From NCBI RefSeq assembly GCF_019710475.1, contig NZ_JAJFAX010000014.1, positions 1 through 64,000 on the forward strand: a stretch of 64,000 bases of DNA, given 5' to 3'. The notes under the pieces were generated by a model. It had not been told where the DNA came from. It ran no database searches and saw only the letters and a program-made list of their open reading frames with translations. Positions 7,444 through 15,842 of this stretch are shown here, in pieces (position 1 is the stretch's first letter; each line of letters starts with the position of its first letter). The DNA is from Glycomyces sp. TRM65418 (lineage in GTDB: Bacteria; Actinomycetota; Actinomycetes; Mycobacteriales; Micromonosporaceae). Both the position numbers and the translations under genes were made by a program.

Positions 7444-8325
7444 ATGCCTGCCAGTCGCGCCGACACGCCCAACCTCCTGGTGCTCATCAAGTCCGTCCTG
7501 CCTTCGCTGTCGAAGGCGGAGACCAAGGTCGCCCAGGAGATCATCCGCGAACCCGAGGCCGCCTCGACGCGTACCATCACCGAACTCGCGCACGCCGCGG
7601 GGACCTCGGAGGCCACGGTCGTGCGCTTCTGCCGGTCCCTGGGCCTCGCGGGGCACCGTGAGCTGCGGATGCGTGCCGCGCAGGCCGTCATCGGCACCGG
7701 CGAGGGGCCCGACCGCGAGATCGCGGGCGGGGACATCCCCTCGGGCGCGGACATGTCGCGCATCATCGCCACAGTGAGCTACGCCGACGTGGGGGCGATC
7801 ACCGACACCGCCGACGCGCTCGACACGGCCGCCTGCGAGGCCGCCGTGGCGGCTCTCGCGAACGCGGGCCGCGTCGACGTGTTCGGCGTGGAGGCCTCCG
7901 GGATCGTGGCCTCGGACCTGGTGAAGAAGCTGCACCGCATCGGGTGCACCGCGTTCGCGTGGCCCGACGTCCACTCCGCGCTGGTCGCGACGGCGCTGGC
8001 GAGCCCGAAGGACGTGGCCCTGGCGATCTCGCACTCGGGCGCGACGACGGAGACCGTCGAGTTCCTGGAGTCCGCCCGGGACCGCGAGGCGACGACGATC
8101 GCGATCACGAACCACGCCCGCTCGCCGCTGGCGAACGTCGCGGACCTGGTGCTGACGACCGCGGCCCGCGAGACGACGTTCCGCTCGGGTGCCACCGTGA
8201 GCCGCATCGCGCAGCTGATGGTCGTCGACTGCCTCTTCGTGGGCGTGGCGGCCAAGCAGCGCAAGCGGACCGCGAAGGCCCTGGCCGCGACCGCGGCGGC
8301 GGTCTCGGGCCGCCAGCGGGCCTGA
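7444..8325 (+). CDS. RpiR/MurR-family transcriptional regulator (MurQ control)
   Basis: A 293-aa RpiR protein. The helix-turn-helix (about residues 45-75) contains ITELAHAAGTSEATVVRFCR and the SIS domain follows from about residue 125 (VDVFGVEASGIVASDL, ISHSGATTETVEFL). Its position divergent from murQ makes MurNAc-6P the likely effector, as for E. coli MurR. It is a paralogue of the regulator at 3972-4937, with the same layout but clearly different sequence, so the locus has two separate phosphosugar switches. A GTG at 7429 is also in frame. I prefer ATG 7444 because the -10 element would place the transcript start exactly there. Confidence 0.85.
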   Translation: MPASRADTPNLLVLIKSVLPSLSKAETKVAQEIIREPEAASTRTITELAHAAGTSEATVVRFCRSLGLAGHRELRMRAAQAVIGTGEGPDREIAGGDIPSGADMSRIIATVSYADVGAITDTADALDTAACEAAVAALANAGRVDVFGVEASGIVASDLVKKLHRIGCTAFAWPDVHSALVATALASPKDVALAISHSGATTETVEFLESARDREATTIAITNHARSPLANVADLVLTTAARETTFRSGATVSRIAQLMVVDCLFVGVAAKQRKRTAKALAATAAAVSGRQRA

Positions 8326-8328
8326 AAG

Positions 8329-8366
8329 CGGTCGCGCGCGACGGTCCTCGGCGCCGCGCGCGACCG
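8329..8366. terminator. Bidirectional terminator between rpiR2 and the amidase gene
   Basis: A 12-bp perfect stem (8329-8340 with 8355-8366) with a 14-nt loop sits in the 52-bp gap between two convergent genes. There is no T-run. Confidence 0.55.
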
Positions 8367-8377
8367 GCTCGTGCCGC

Positions 8378-9043
8378 CTACCTGCCGCGGGCGGCCTCGA
8401 CTTCCCGGCGCAGCCGGGGCAGCCGATCATGGAAGATCCCCGGGCACAGCGTGGATCCGAAGTCCTTGTGCCCGTAGATCTGGGTCGAGGGGATCCCGTA
8501 CTGCTCGCACGCGAAGGCGCACAGGGTCACCAGCGTCTCCCACTGCGCGGCGGTCGGCACCGCGCCGTCGTGATAGGCGCCCTCGTTCGCGATCCCAATC
8601 GACTGCGTGTTCTGCCCGGCGGTGTGGATGCCCTGGACGAAGCGGCCGCCGTGGTGGAGCGCCGGCAGGCTCCCGGTGGCGCCCTCGGTGATCCACCCGC
8701 CGCGGCTCACGATGAAGTTGTAGCCGCTGTCGCGCCAGCCGTTGTCGTCCATGTGCAGGTTCTGGACCCACCGCGCGTGGCGATGCGCCTGCTCGCGCGA
8801 GAAGTCGGCGGTGTTCGGCGCGACCGTGTGGTGCACGATCAGCTTGTTCGGACGGCCTGTGATGACGGGGTTGGTGCCGTTGGGACGCCGCGCGCCCCAC
8901 ACGGTGGTCGAGTCGATGTCGGGTTCGACCGCGGCGGCGCTCGCGGCGCTCGCGGTCGCGGCGACGCCGGCGGCTCCGAGGAGCCCGGCCGCGCCGGTCC
9001 TCAGGAGGATCCGGCGCCCGATGCGGCGGTGGTCTGCGTTCAT
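8378..9043 (-). CDS. Secreted N-acetylmuramoyl-L-alanine amidase (PGRP/Amidase_2)
   Basis: A 221-aa exported zinc amidase that should cut between MurNAc and the stem peptide. Residues 1-38 form a Tat-like signal (HRRIGRR then a hydrophobic Ala/Gly stretch ending ASAAA). The catalytic domain shows the usual zinc ligands: His in IVHHTV (71/72), His 192 in YGHKDF and Cys 200 in TLCPG, plus the conserved GYNFIVSRGG and SIGIANEG segments. Met 9041-9043 follows GGAGG by five bases. It is next to the GH25 lysozyme on the same strand, separated by a strong hairpin, so the two may be transcribed separately. Substrate could be own or foreign peptidoglycan. Confidence 0.9.
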   Translation of the reverse strand: MNADHRRIGRRILLRTGAAGLLGAAGVAATASAASAAAVEPDIDSTTVWGARRPNGTNPVITGRPNKLIVHHTVAPNTADFSREQAHRHARWVQNLHMDDNGWRDSGYNFIVSRGGWITEGATGSLPALHHGGRFVQGIHTAGQNTQSIGIANEGAYHDGAVPTAAQWETLVTLCAFACEQYGIPSTQIYGHKDFGSTLCPGIFHDRLPRLRREVEAARGR

Positions 9044-9059
9044 GGCTGCCTCCGGAGAC

Positions 9060-9094
9060 GGGGCGGGCCGGTCCGATCGGGGCCGGCCCGCCCC
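9060..9094 (-). terminator. Terminator after the GH25 gene
   Basis: A perfect 12-bp stem (9060-9071 with 9083-9094) lies eight bases after the GH25 stop. It also sits directly upstream of the amidase ribosome binding site, so it may limit rather than abolish read-through. Confidence 0.6.
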
Positions 9095-9102
9095 CTGGCG
9101 TG

Positions 9103-9888
9103 CTAGGTGTTGTTCGCGAGCGCCAGCAGTCGGGAGCGCGAACCGTTGAAGTAGTCGCGGTCGACGTCGCCGGAGATGCCCGAGACCCGACCGGTGGCGG
9201 TGTACTGCCAGAACGTCCAGGTCGTGTTGTTCCAGCCGGCCGGCAGCGAGGGCGCCGAGACGCCCCAGTGCGCGATCCACAGCGGGCTCTTGGAGGCCAT
9301 GCCGGTCCACGAGCCGGTGCAGGAGTTCCACCACGAGGCGGTCGTGTAGATGACCACGTCGCGTCCGGTCCTGGCCTTGTACGTGTTGTAGAAGTCGGTG
9401 ATCCAGTTGCGCATCTGGGTCGTCGACAGGCCGTAGCAGGCCGCGCCCGAGGGCGGGGCCTCCAGGTCGAGCGCGCCCGGGAGGGTGCGGTTGTCGGCCG
9501 ACCACGCGCCGCCGTTGCTGGCGAAGTAGTTCGCCTGCACCGCGCCGCTGGAGCTGCCCGGGCGGGCGAAGTGGTACGCCCCGCGGATCACGCCCGCGTG
9601 GTAGGCGGCCACGTAGTTGGTGTTGAACCGTGGGTCCTTGTAGCTGGTGCCCTCGGTGGCCTTGATGTAGGCCCACTCGACGCCGGAGTTCCTGACCGAG
9701 GTCCAGTTGATCGAGCCCTGGTAGTGCGAGACGTCGATGCCCGCGATGCGGGTCTGCGCCTGGGCCGGGCTCGCGACCGCGAGTCCGGCGAACGTGAGGA
9801 TGCTCGCGGCGAAGAGGACGAACGCGGCGCGCAGGCCGCGCCGCGCGGTGCCGCGGGGTCGGTTTCGATGGGTCGGGAAGAGTTTCAC
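9103..9888 (-). CDS. Secreted GH25 muramidase (lysozyme)
   Basis: A 261-aa exported glycoside hydrolase 25. A basic N-terminus and one hydrophobic segment end in SPAQAQ, a signal peptidase I site near residue 45. The family signature follows at once: GIDVSHYQG with Asp 52, KATEG, and the acid pair of ALDLEAP (Asp 141, Glu 143). GH25 enzymes cut the MurNAc-GlcNAc beta-1,4 bond. I start it at GTG 9886-9888, six bases after AGGGAG. A longer frame would place extra residues before the signal peptide. It has its own promoter at 9956-9985. With the amidase and NagZ it supplies the extracellular half of the salvage route. Confidence 0.9.
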   Translation of the reverse strand: MKLFPTHRNRPRGTARRGLRAAFVLFAASILTFAGLAVASPAQAQTRIAGIDVSHYQGSINWTSVRNSGVEWAYIKATEGTSYKDPRFNTNYVAAYHAGVIRGAYHFARPGSSSGAVQANYFASNGGAWSADNRTLPGALDLEAPPSGAACYGLSTTQMRNWITDFYNTYKARTGRDVVIYTTASWWNSCTGSWTGMASKSPLWIAHWGVSAPSLPAGWNNTTWTFWQYTATGRVSGISGDVDRDYFNGSRSRLLALANNT

Positions 9889-9955
9889 ACGAGACTCCCT
9901 TGTTGTCAGGGGATCCGCCTTTTGGGGGGAGGTGCGCGGTATCGCACCGGACCCC

Positions 9956-9985
9956 AGTATGAAGACAATCTTCACAAAGAGTCAA
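9956..9985 (-). promoter_or_regulatory. Promoter of the GH25 gene with a palindrome in the spacer
   Basis: Minus-strand TTGACT (9980-9985) and CATACT (9956-9961) are 18 bp apart. The inverted repeat TGAAGA-CAA-TCTTCA (9960-9974) fills most of the spacer, where a bound protein would compete with RNA polymerase. The half-site differs from the murQ palindrome except for TGAA. Confidence 0.6.
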
Positions 9986-10024
9986 GCGTGTGAAAGTAAT
10001 TTTCCGCGAAGGGCGAGTGAACGA

Positions 10025-11836
10025 TTACGCGTAGTGCAGGCCGTGGCCCAAGGCGTACGACACCTCGCCGGACTCGGACAGGACGTCCACCGGCAGCATC
10101 CCGCTCGGATCGAGCGCGCCCGTGATCACCTTGGCCAGGGCCGCGAGCGAGGGCGCGGTGTACGAATAGGACGCCAGTGAGGCGTTGACCGCGGGCAGCC
10201 CCGCGGCGTCGTAGGGCGTGCCGACGGCGGCGGCGACCACCGGGACGCCGGCATCCATGAGCGCGGCGACCAGGTCCGCCTGAGCGGAACCGGAGGCGAC
10301 GTTGAAGGTCGTGACCACCACGAGGTCCCGGCCCTCGGCGGCGGCGACGGCCGACGCGATCGCCGCGGCGTCCGGAGCCTCCCCGGTGACGAGCGCTTCG
10401 GCTTGGACGCCCAGGCCCGCAAGGGATTCGGTGAGCCGCGCAGTAGTGTTCTCGCCCCAACCGGTGACGAGCACCGAGCCGCCCGCGAACGGGAGCGTGC
10501 CGTCGTTGGCGAGCAGCGTGATGGAGCGCTCGGCGATGTCGGCGGCCACCGCGAGGTGCTCGGCGGTGCCGACCGCGTCCGCGGCGGCGGACGCGTCGAC
10601 CATCGGGGCCTCGGGGATGCCGCGAGCGTGCTTGAGCGCGAGGAGGCGGCGCACTGAGGCGTCGATGCGCTCCTCGGTCAGCTCCCCCGCCGCGACCGCG
10701 GCGAGCACCGCCTCGTACGCGAGCGGGAAGTCCGGCGGCATGAGCAGCAGGTCGGCCCCGGCCAGGAGCGCCAGCACGGGCACCCGCTCGTCGCCGTACT
10801 CGGTGCGGACCCCCTGCATGTCGAGGGCGTCGGTGACGATCACGCCGTCGAACCCGAGCCGGTCGCGCAGCAGCCCGGTGAGGATCGGCTCCGAGAGCGT
10901 CGCCGGCTTGAGCGAGTCGTCCAAGGCGGGGAACTGGATATGGGCCGACATGACCATGTCGGCCCCGGCCGCGATCGCCGCGACGAACGGCGGGGCGTCG
11001 ATCCGCTCCCACTCCTCGGTGGTGTGGGTGATGACCGGCAGGCCCACGTGGCTGTCGGTCCCGGTGTCGCCGTGGCCCGGGAAGTGCTTGGCGGACACCG
11101 CCACTCCCCCGGCCTGGTAGCCGCCGACCTGGGCCGTCGTGAACTCCGCGACGAGCGCCGAGTCGGACCCGAAGGACCGCACCCCGATCACCGGGTTCGC
11201 GGGGTCCACGTTCACGTCCGCGTCGGGTGCGAAGTTCTGGTTCAGGCCCATCGCCCGCAGTTCGGCGCCCGCGATCTGCGCGGCCTCGTGCGCCGCCTCG
11301 AGGTCGCGGGTCGCGCCCAGCGGCATCGCCCCGGGGAACTGCGTGGCCGGCTCGCCGATGCGGACCACCGAGCCGTACTCCTGGTCGGTCGCGATGAGCA
11401 GCGGGACGTCGCCGGCGGCCTCCTGCAGGCCGTTGGAGAGCGCCGCGATCTGCCCGGGATCGGTCAGGCCGTTGGCCCAGTCGAAGTAGATGATCCCGCC
11501 GGGCTTGTACGCGGCCACGAACGCGGCGCCGTTGTCGGCGCCGAGGCGCTCGCGGTTGGAGGCCACCGCCTCGGACTGGTCGGTGTCGGCGCTCTCGCCG
11601 TGCACGTACACCATGAACAGCTGGCCGACCTTGTCCTCCAGGGACATCGACGCCAGCTGCGTCTCGACCCAGTCGGGCGCGGCCTCGGTCGTCTCGTCCA
11701 CCGCGTCCCCCGGCGCGTCGCCGCCGCCTCGCCGGGCGGCGGCCCCGGCGATCACGGCGCCGCCGCCGACGGCCGCGACGGCCCCGGCGACACTGGTGAC
11801 GAGCACGGACTTGCGGGAGAGCTTCGGGGAACGCAC
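10025..11836 (-). CDS. nagZ: Secreted GH3 beta-N-acetylhexosaminidase (NagZ type)
   Basis: A GH3 enzyme (603 aa from GTG 11834-11836; GTG 11852-11854 would add six residues). The N-terminus has SRKSVLVTSVAGAVAAVGGG, a membrane anchor or signal, so unlike E. coli NagZ it acts outside. The NagZ hallmark KHFPGHGDTGTDSH supplies the His/Asp general acid pair, and IVTDALDMQGV carries the nucleophile Asp. The extra C-terminal domain (about residue 420 on) is that of longer, Gram-positive-type NagZ. It should release GlcNAc from GlcNAc-MurNAc fragments made by the muramidase. It lies on the minus strand just beyond the terminator of the ribosomal operon. Confidence 0.85.
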   Translation of the reverse strand: MRSPKLSRKSVLVTSVAGAVAAVGGGAVIAGAAARRGGGDAPGDAVDETTEAAPDWVETQLASMSLEDKVGQLFMVYVHGESADTDQSEAVASNRERLGADNGAAFVAAYKPGGIIYFDWANGLTDPGQIAALSNGLQEAAGDVPLLIATDQEYGSVVRIGEPATQFPGAMPLGATRDLEAAHEAAQIAGAELRAMGLNQNFAPDADVNVDPANPVIGVRSFGSDSALVAEFTTAQVGGYQAGGVAVSAKHFPGHGDTGTDSHVGLPVITHTTEEWERIDAPPFVAAIAAGADMVMSAHIQFPALDDSLKPATLSEPILTGLLRDRLGFDGVIVTDALDMQGVRTEYGDERVPVLALLAGADLLLMPPDFPLAYEAVLAAVAAGELTEERIDASVRRLLALKHARGIPEAPMVDASAAADAVGTAEHLAVAADIAERSITLLANDGTLPFAGGSVLVTGWGENTTARLTESLAGLGVQAEALVTGEAPDAAAIASAVAAAEGRDLVVVTTFNVASGSAQADLVAALMDAGVPVVAAAVGTPYDAAGLPAVNASLASYSYTAPSLAALAKVITGALDPSGMLPVDVLSESGEVSYALGHGLHYA

Positions 11837-11935
11837 CCGCCCATCCTGACCCACGCCCCGGCGGCGCGCGACACCGACCCGGGCGATGCCGCCCCCGTCA
11901 CCCGAAGGCCGCGAACGGGCCCGGAGACGACGAAA

Positions 11936-11965
11936 GCCGGGGAGGAGCGGATGCTCCTCCCCGGC
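11936..11965 (-). terminator. Terminator of the S10-spc operon after rplR
   Basis: A perfect 13-bp stem (11936-11948 with 11953-11965), GGAT/ATCC loop, followed in the minus direction by CTTTCG, lies 27 bp after the rplR stop. It closes the ribosomal operon here, well before the genes that normally follow. Confidence 0.75.
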
Positions 11966-11992
11966 GTTACGACGTGCCGAAGCGCCGGCGGA

Positions 11993-12388
11993 CTAGAACT
12001 TCAGGCCGTTGTCACGGGCGGCGTCGGCCAGGGCCGCGACACGGCCGTGGTACTTGACACCGCCGCGGTCGAAGACCACGGCCTCGACGCCGGCGGCCTT
12101 GGCGCGCTCGGCGATGAGCCGACCGATCTCCTTGGCCTTGGCGGTCTTGTCGCCCTCGAAGGCGCGCAGCTCGGGCTCCACCGTCGACGCGGCGGCCAGC
12201 GTGTGGCCCTTCACGTCGTCGATGACCTGGGCCACGATGTGCTTCGAAGAACGGAAGACCGCCAGACGCGGCTGGGCGGCCGTGCCGGTGATCTTCTTGC
12301 GGCCACGGAAGTGACGCCGGTTCTTGCCGATCCGGCGGCGCTCGGACACCGACCCGGACGGGCGGCGGTTTTCGAGTTTGCTCGCCAT
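11993..12388 (-). CDS. rplR: 50S ribosomal protein L18
   Basis: L18 (131 aa) binds 5S rRNA in the central protuberance. The conserved [17 protein letters not shown] start region, [18 protein letters not shown] and the C-terminal [19 protein letters not shown] are all present. Its ATG overlaps the rplF stop (TAATG), so the two are coupled. It is the last gene of the operon in this genome. In most bacteria rpsE, rpmD and rplO follow at once. Confidence 0.98.
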   Translation of the reverse strand: MASKLENRRPSGSVSERRRIGKNRRHFRGRKKITGTAAQPRLAVFRSSKHIVAQVIDDVKGHTLAAASTVEPELRAFEGDKTAKAKEIGRLIAERAKAAGVEAVVFDRGGVKYHGRVAALADAARDNGLKF

Positions 12389-12927
12389 TACTTACCTGCC
12401 TTCCCGGCCTTGCGGCGGATACGCTCGTCGACGTACTTCACGCCCTTGCCCTTGTAGGGTTCCGGCGGACGCAGTCGGCGGATGTTCGACGCGACCTGAC
12501 CGACGAGCTGCTTGTCGATGCCCTCGACGTGCAGCAGGGTCGGCTTCTCGACCGTGAACGAGATACCCTCCGGGGCGTCGACCTGGATGGTGTGGGAGAA
12601 GCCGAGGCTCATCTCCACGCCCTTGCCCTTGGCGACGGCCCGGTAACCGGTGCCGTTGATCTCGAGGGACTTCTTGTAGCCCTCCGAGACGCCGACGACC
12701 ATGTTGTTGACGAGGCTGCGGGCCAGGCCGTGCAGGGCCCGGGACTTGCGCTCGTCGTTGGGGCGGGTGACCGAGATCGACCCGTCTTCGTGCTTCTCGA
12801 TGCCGATCGGCTCGGGCAGCTCAGTGCTGAGCTGGCCCTTGGGGCCCTTCACGGTCACCGTCGCGCCATCGATCTTGACGTCGACGCCGGAGGGCACCAG
12901 AATCGGCTGCTTCCCAATGCGGGACAT
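12388..12927 (-). CDS. rplF: 50S ribosomal protein L6
   Basis: L6 (179 aa) sits near the factor-binding site of the large subunit. It begins [17 protein letters not shown] and ends with the conserved [13 protein letters not shown] segment. The start ATG has AGGAGGG close upstream, and its stop shares one base with the rplR start. It lies 15 bp after rpsH. Length and sequence are ordinary for the family. Confidence 0.98.
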   Translation of the reverse strand: MSRIGKQPILVPSGVDVKIDGATVTVKGPKGQLSTELPEPIGIEKHEDGSISVTRPNDERKSRALHGLARSLVNNMVVGVSEGYKKSLEINGTGYRAVAKGKGVEMSLGFSHTIQVDAPEGISFTVEKPTLLHVEGIDKQLVGQVASNIRRLRPPEPYKGKGVKYVDERIRRKAGKAGK

Positions 12928-12942
12928 GCTTATACCCTCCTG

Positions 12943-13350
12943 CTACCAGACGTAGGCGATGACTTCGCCGCCAACGCCGCGCTTGCGAGCCTGACGGTCG
13001 GTCAGCAGGCCCTGGGAGGTGGACACGATGGCCACACCCAGGCCGCCGAGGACGCGCGGCAGCTCAGTGGACTTGGCGTAGACCCGGAGGCCCGGCTTCG
13101 AGACGCGGCGCAGGCCCGCCAGGGACCGCTCGCGGCGCTCGCCGAACTTCAGGTCGATGACCAGGGTCTTGCCGACTTTGCCTTCTTCAGGCTCCTCGAC
13201 GCGCCACTCGGCGATGTAGCCCTCCTGCTTGAGGACCTCCGCGATGGAGGCCTTCATCTTGGAGTGCGGCATCACGAGCTGGTCGTGGTAGGCCTGGTTG
13301 GCGTTCCGCAGACGGGTCAGCATGTCTGCGATCGGGTCGGTCATTGTCAT
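12943..13350 (-). CDS. rpsH: 30S ribosomal protein S8
   Basis: S8 (135 aa) is a primary binder of the 16S central domain. [17 protein letters not shown] and the C-terminal GGEVIAYVW are diagnostic. Two in-frame ATGs (13348-13350 and 13342-13344) are possible; the first is nearer to the AAAGG upstream. In E. coli S8 represses the spc operon by binding near the rplE start. Here the only structured spacer is the 110-bp gap between rpsN and rpsH. Confidence 0.98.
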   Translation of the reverse strand: MTMTDPIADMLTRLRNANQAYHDQLVMPHSKMKASIAEVLKQEGYIAEWRVEEPEEGKVGKTLVIDLKFGERRERSLAGLRRVSKPGLRVYAKSTELPRVLGGLGVAIVSTSQGLLTDRQARKRGVGGEVIAYVW

Positions 13351-13379
13351 TAGCGTTGTTTACCTTTCTCACCCCGGTT

Positions 13380-13406
13380 CCCTGCAGCTGCTTCGCAGCC
13401 GCAGGG
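13380..13406 (-). promoter_or_regulatory. Hairpin in the rpsN-rpsH spacer
   Basis: A 12-bp stem with one mismatch (13380-13391 with 13395-13406) and a 3-nt loop lies in the largest gap inside the spc part of the operon (13351-13460). It could be an mRNA processing or regulatory site. No promoter is evident. Confidence 0.4.
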
Positions 13407-13460
13407 CCTGTGGCGATCGACAGGGTTATCGGCCGGCGGAGCCGGACCGTAAGCCTGGGG

Positions 13461-13646
13461 TTACCAGGAAGCCTTGTGGACGCCGGGAAGTTCACCCGCG
13501 TGGGCCATGTCGCGCACGCAGATCCGGCACAGGCCGAACTTGCGGTAGACGGCCTTCGGCCGGCCGCACTTCTGGCAGCGGGTGTAGGCGCGCACGGCGA
13601 ACTTCGGCTTCCGCTTGGCCTTCGCGATGAGGGCTTTCTTAGCCAT
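13461..13646 (-). CDS. rpsN: 30S ribosomal protein S14, type Z (zinc-binding)
   Basis: A 61-aa S14 of the short zinc form. The four cysteines are in CQKC and CRIC around AVYRKFGL. Actinomycetes often also have a zinc-free S14 under zinc control; only this one is in the window. Its ATG overlaps the rplE stop by eight bases (ATGGCTAA), so its translation depends on rplE. Confidence 0.97.
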   Translation of the reverse strand: MAKKALIAKAKRKPKFAVRAYTRCQKCGRPKAVYRKFGLCRICVRDMAHAGELPGVHKASW

Positions 13647-14214
13647 TGTCGTTCTCCTTGAACGGGAAGCCGAGCAGCTTCAGGAACGCCCGGCCTTCGT
13701 CGTCGGTCTTCGCGGTGGTCACCAAGGTGATGTCCATACCACGAACCCGGTCGATCTTGTCCTGGTCGATCTCGGGGAACACGCTCTGCTCGGTGAGACC
13801 GAAGGTGTAGTTCCCGTTGCCGTCGAACTGCTGGTCCGAGAGCCCGCGGAAGTCGCGGATGCGCGGCAGCGCGATCGCCAGGAGGCGGTCGAGGAACTCC
13901 CACATGCGGTCGCCGCGAAGGGTGACCTTCGCGCCGATCGCCTGGCCCTCGCGCAGCTTGAACTGCGCGATCGACTTCTTGGCCCGACGCACGAGCGGCT
14001 TCTGCCCCGTGATCGTGGTCAGGTCCTCCAGCGCACCGTTGATGAGCTTGGAGTCGCGAGCGGCCTCGCCCACACCCATGTTGACCACGATCTTCGTCAG
14101 ACCGGGGATCTGGTGGATGTTCTTGTACTTGAACTGTTCCTGCAGCGCGGGCCTGATCTCGGAGCGGTAGGTCTCCTTCAGGCGCGGCTGGACCTTCTCT
14201 GCAACGTCAGTCAT
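13639..14214 (-). CDS. rplE: 50S ribosomal protein L5
   Basis: L5 (191 aa) binds 5S rRNA and contacts S13 across the subunit bridge. [19 protein letters not shown] and [19 protein letters not shown] are recognisable. It overlaps rplX (TAATG) at its start and rpsN at its end, so three genes in a row are translationally coupled. Confidence 0.98.
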   Translation of the reverse strand: MTDVAEKVQPRLKETYRSEIRPALQEQFKYKNIHQIPGLTKIVVNMGVGEAARDSKLINGALEDLTTITGQKPLVRRAKKSIAQFKLREGQAIGAKVTLRGDRMWEFLDRLLAIALPRIRDFRGLSDQQFDGNGNYTFGLTEQSVFPEIDQDKIDRVRGMDITLVTTAKTDDEGRAFLKLLGFPFKENDNG

Positions 14215-14528
14215 TACAGGTCCTTACCCGTCCGCTTCGAAACACGGACCTTGCGGCCGTCGTCGCCGAACCGGTAACCCACGCGAGTGGGCTGGTTGTC
14301 GGCGTCGAGGACCATCACGTTCGAGACGTGGATCGCGGCCTCCTGGACCACGATGCCACCGGTCTTCGAGCCACGAGCGGTCTGCCCGGCCTTGATGTGC
14401 TTGGTGATGCGGTTGACGCCCTCGACGAGCACGCGCTCGCGGTCGGGGTACGCCTCCAGCACCAGGCCCTCGGCACCCTTGTCTTTGCCTGCGATGACGC
14501 GGACTCGGTCGCCCTTCTTGATCTTCAT
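14214..14528 (-). CDS. rplX: 50S ribosomal protein L24
   Basis: L24 (104 aa) is an early assembly protein. The KOW motif [18 protein letters not shown] opens the protein, and the central [13 protein letters not shown] is conserved. It starts three bases after the rplN stop and overlaps rplE by one base. Confidence 0.98.
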   Translation of the reverse strand: MKIKKGDRVRVIAGKDKGAEGLVLEAYPDRERVLVEGVNRITKHIKAGQTARGSKTGGIVVQEAAIHVSNVMVLDADNQPTRVGYRFGDDGRKVRVSKRTGKDL

Positions 14529-14531
14529 CTC

Positions 14532-14897
14532 TTACAGCACCTCCGGTGCGAGGGAGATGATCTTCATGAACTGCTTGTCGCGCAGTTCGCGGGCGACCGG
14601 CCCGAAGATACGGGTCCCTCGCGGTTCGCCGTCCTTGACGAGGACGGCGGCGTTCTCGTCGAACTTGATGTACGTGCCGTCAGGACGGCGGGTTTCCTTC
14701 ACCGTCCGTACGATGACGGCCTTCACGACGTCGCCCTTCTTCACCCCGGCACCCGGGGTGGCGTCCTTGACGGAGGCCACGATCGTGTCGCCGATACCGG
14801 CATAGCGTCGGCCCGAGCCGCCCAACACCCGGATGCACAGGATCTCCCGTGCACCGGTGTTGTCGGCGACCTTGAGCCGCGACTCTTGCTGAATCAC
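14532..14897 (-). CDS. rplN: 50S ribosomal protein L14
   Basis: L14 (121 aa) sits at the subunit interface. It begins with [17 protein letters not shown] and ends in the invariant LAPEVL. The start is GTG 14895-14897 with GGGAG eight bases upstream. In E. coli rplN opens a separate spc operon with its own promoter. Here it follows rpsQ by only 12 bp, so S10 and spc run as one unit. Confidence 0.98.
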   Translation of the reverse strand: MIQQESRLKVADNTGAREILCIRVLGGSGRRYAGIGDTIVASVKDATPGAGVKKGDVVKAVIVRTVKETRRPDGTYIKFDENAAVLVKDGEPRGTRIFGPVARELRDKQFMKIISLAPEVL

Positions 14898-14909
14898 GTC
14901 CCGATCTCC

Positions 14910-15179
14910 CTACTTGGCCTTCTCAAGGATCTCGACGATGCGCCAACGCTTGGTCTTCGACAGGGGACGGGTCTCCATGATGGAGACGCGGTCGCCGATG
15001 CCGGCCTCGTTGTTCTCGTCGTGGGCCTTGTACTTCTTGTTGGACTTGACGACCTTGCCGTACAGCGCGTGCTTCTTGCGGTCTTCGACCTCGACGACAG
15101 CGGTCTTGTCCATCTTGTCGCCGACGACGAAGCCCTCGAGCACCTTGCGCCGACCGCGAGTCTGAGTTTCCTCGCTCAC
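14910..15179 (-). CDS. rpsQ: 30S ribosomal protein S17
   Basis: S17 (89 aa), an OB-fold 16S binder. [18 protein letters not shown] and [15 protein letters not shown] are conserved. GTG 15177-15179 overlaps the rpmC stop by GTGA. Confidence 0.97.
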   Translation of the reverse strand: MSEETQTRGRRKVLEGFVVGDKMDKTAVVEVEDRKKHALYGKVVKSNKKYKAHDENNEAGIGDRVSIMETRPLSKTKRWRIVEILEKAK

Positions 15180-15409
15180 TTCTCAACCTCCTCCGGCGCG
15201 GCGCTGAGGCCCAGCCGGCGCTCGTTCATGACGGTGTAGATCCGCGCGATCTCCTTGCGGACCAGACCGAGCTCGTGGTTGTTCTCCAGCTGGCCCGTGG
15301 CGTTCCGGACCCGCAGGTTGAACAGTGCTTCCTTCTTCTCCACGAGCTTCGCCTGGAGTTCCTTGTCGCTGAGCTCGCGCAGCTCACCGGTGTCGATACC
15401 AGTAGCCAT
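15176..15409 (-). CDS. rpmC: 50S ribosomal protein L29
   Basis: L29 (77 aa) lies at the peptide exit tunnel where chaperones and SRP dock. [25 protein letters not shown] is the usual pattern. I prefer ATG 15407-15409; a GTG directly before it overlaps the rplP stop and is also possible. AGGTGA precedes both. Confidence 0.96.
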   Translation of the reverse strand: MATGIDTGELRELSDKELQAKLVEKKEALFNLRVRNATGQLENNHELGLVRKEIARIYTVMNERRLGLSAAPEEVEK

Positions 15410-15411
15410 CA

Positions 15412-15837
15412 CTACTCACCTGCCCCTTCGCGGTGCACGATGCGGCACTTCATCGGCAGCTTGTGGATCGCGCGCTGCAGCGCCTCGTGGGCCGTGGCCT
15501 CGTTCGGGAACGAGAGCTCGAACATCACGCGGCCCGGCTTGACGTTGGCCACCCAGTACTCGGGCGAACCCTTACCGGAACCCTGACGGGTCTCGGCCGG
15601 CTTCTTCGTGATCGCACGGTCCGGGAAGATCGTGATCCAGACCTTGCCGCCACGCTTGATGTGGCGGGTCATGGCGATACGAGCCGACTCGATCTGGCGG
15701 TTGGTCACGTAGCTGTGCTCCAACGCCTGGATGCCGTACTCGCCGAAGGAGACCTTCGTGCCGCGAGTGGCCTTGCCCTTGCGCTTGGGAGCGTGAGGCT
15801 TCCGGTAACCGCGCGGCGGTTTCCGTGGCATGAGCAT
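15412..15837 (-). CDS. rplP: 50S ribosomal protein L16
   Basis: L16 (141 aa) helps place tRNA in the A site. The start [15 protein letters not shown] is typical, which favours ATG 15835-15837 over the second Met. AGGAGG lies ten bases before it, inside the end of rpsC. The conserved [19 protein letters not shown] segment is present. Confidence 0.97.
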   Translation of the reverse strand: MLMPRKPPRGYRKPHAPKRKGKATRGTKVSFGEYGIQALEHSYVTNRQIESARIAMTRHIKRGGKVWITIFPDRAITKKPAETRQGSGKGSPEYWVANVKPGRVMFELSFPNEATAHEALQRAIHKLPMKCRIVHREGAGE

Positions 15838-15842
15838 GTCGC

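Noticed and set aside
8378-9985. 535-codon minus-strand frame joining amidase and lysozyme regions
   Set aside because: Only the last 221 codons are the amidase. The rest is out of frame with the GH25 gene, which is intact in its own frame.
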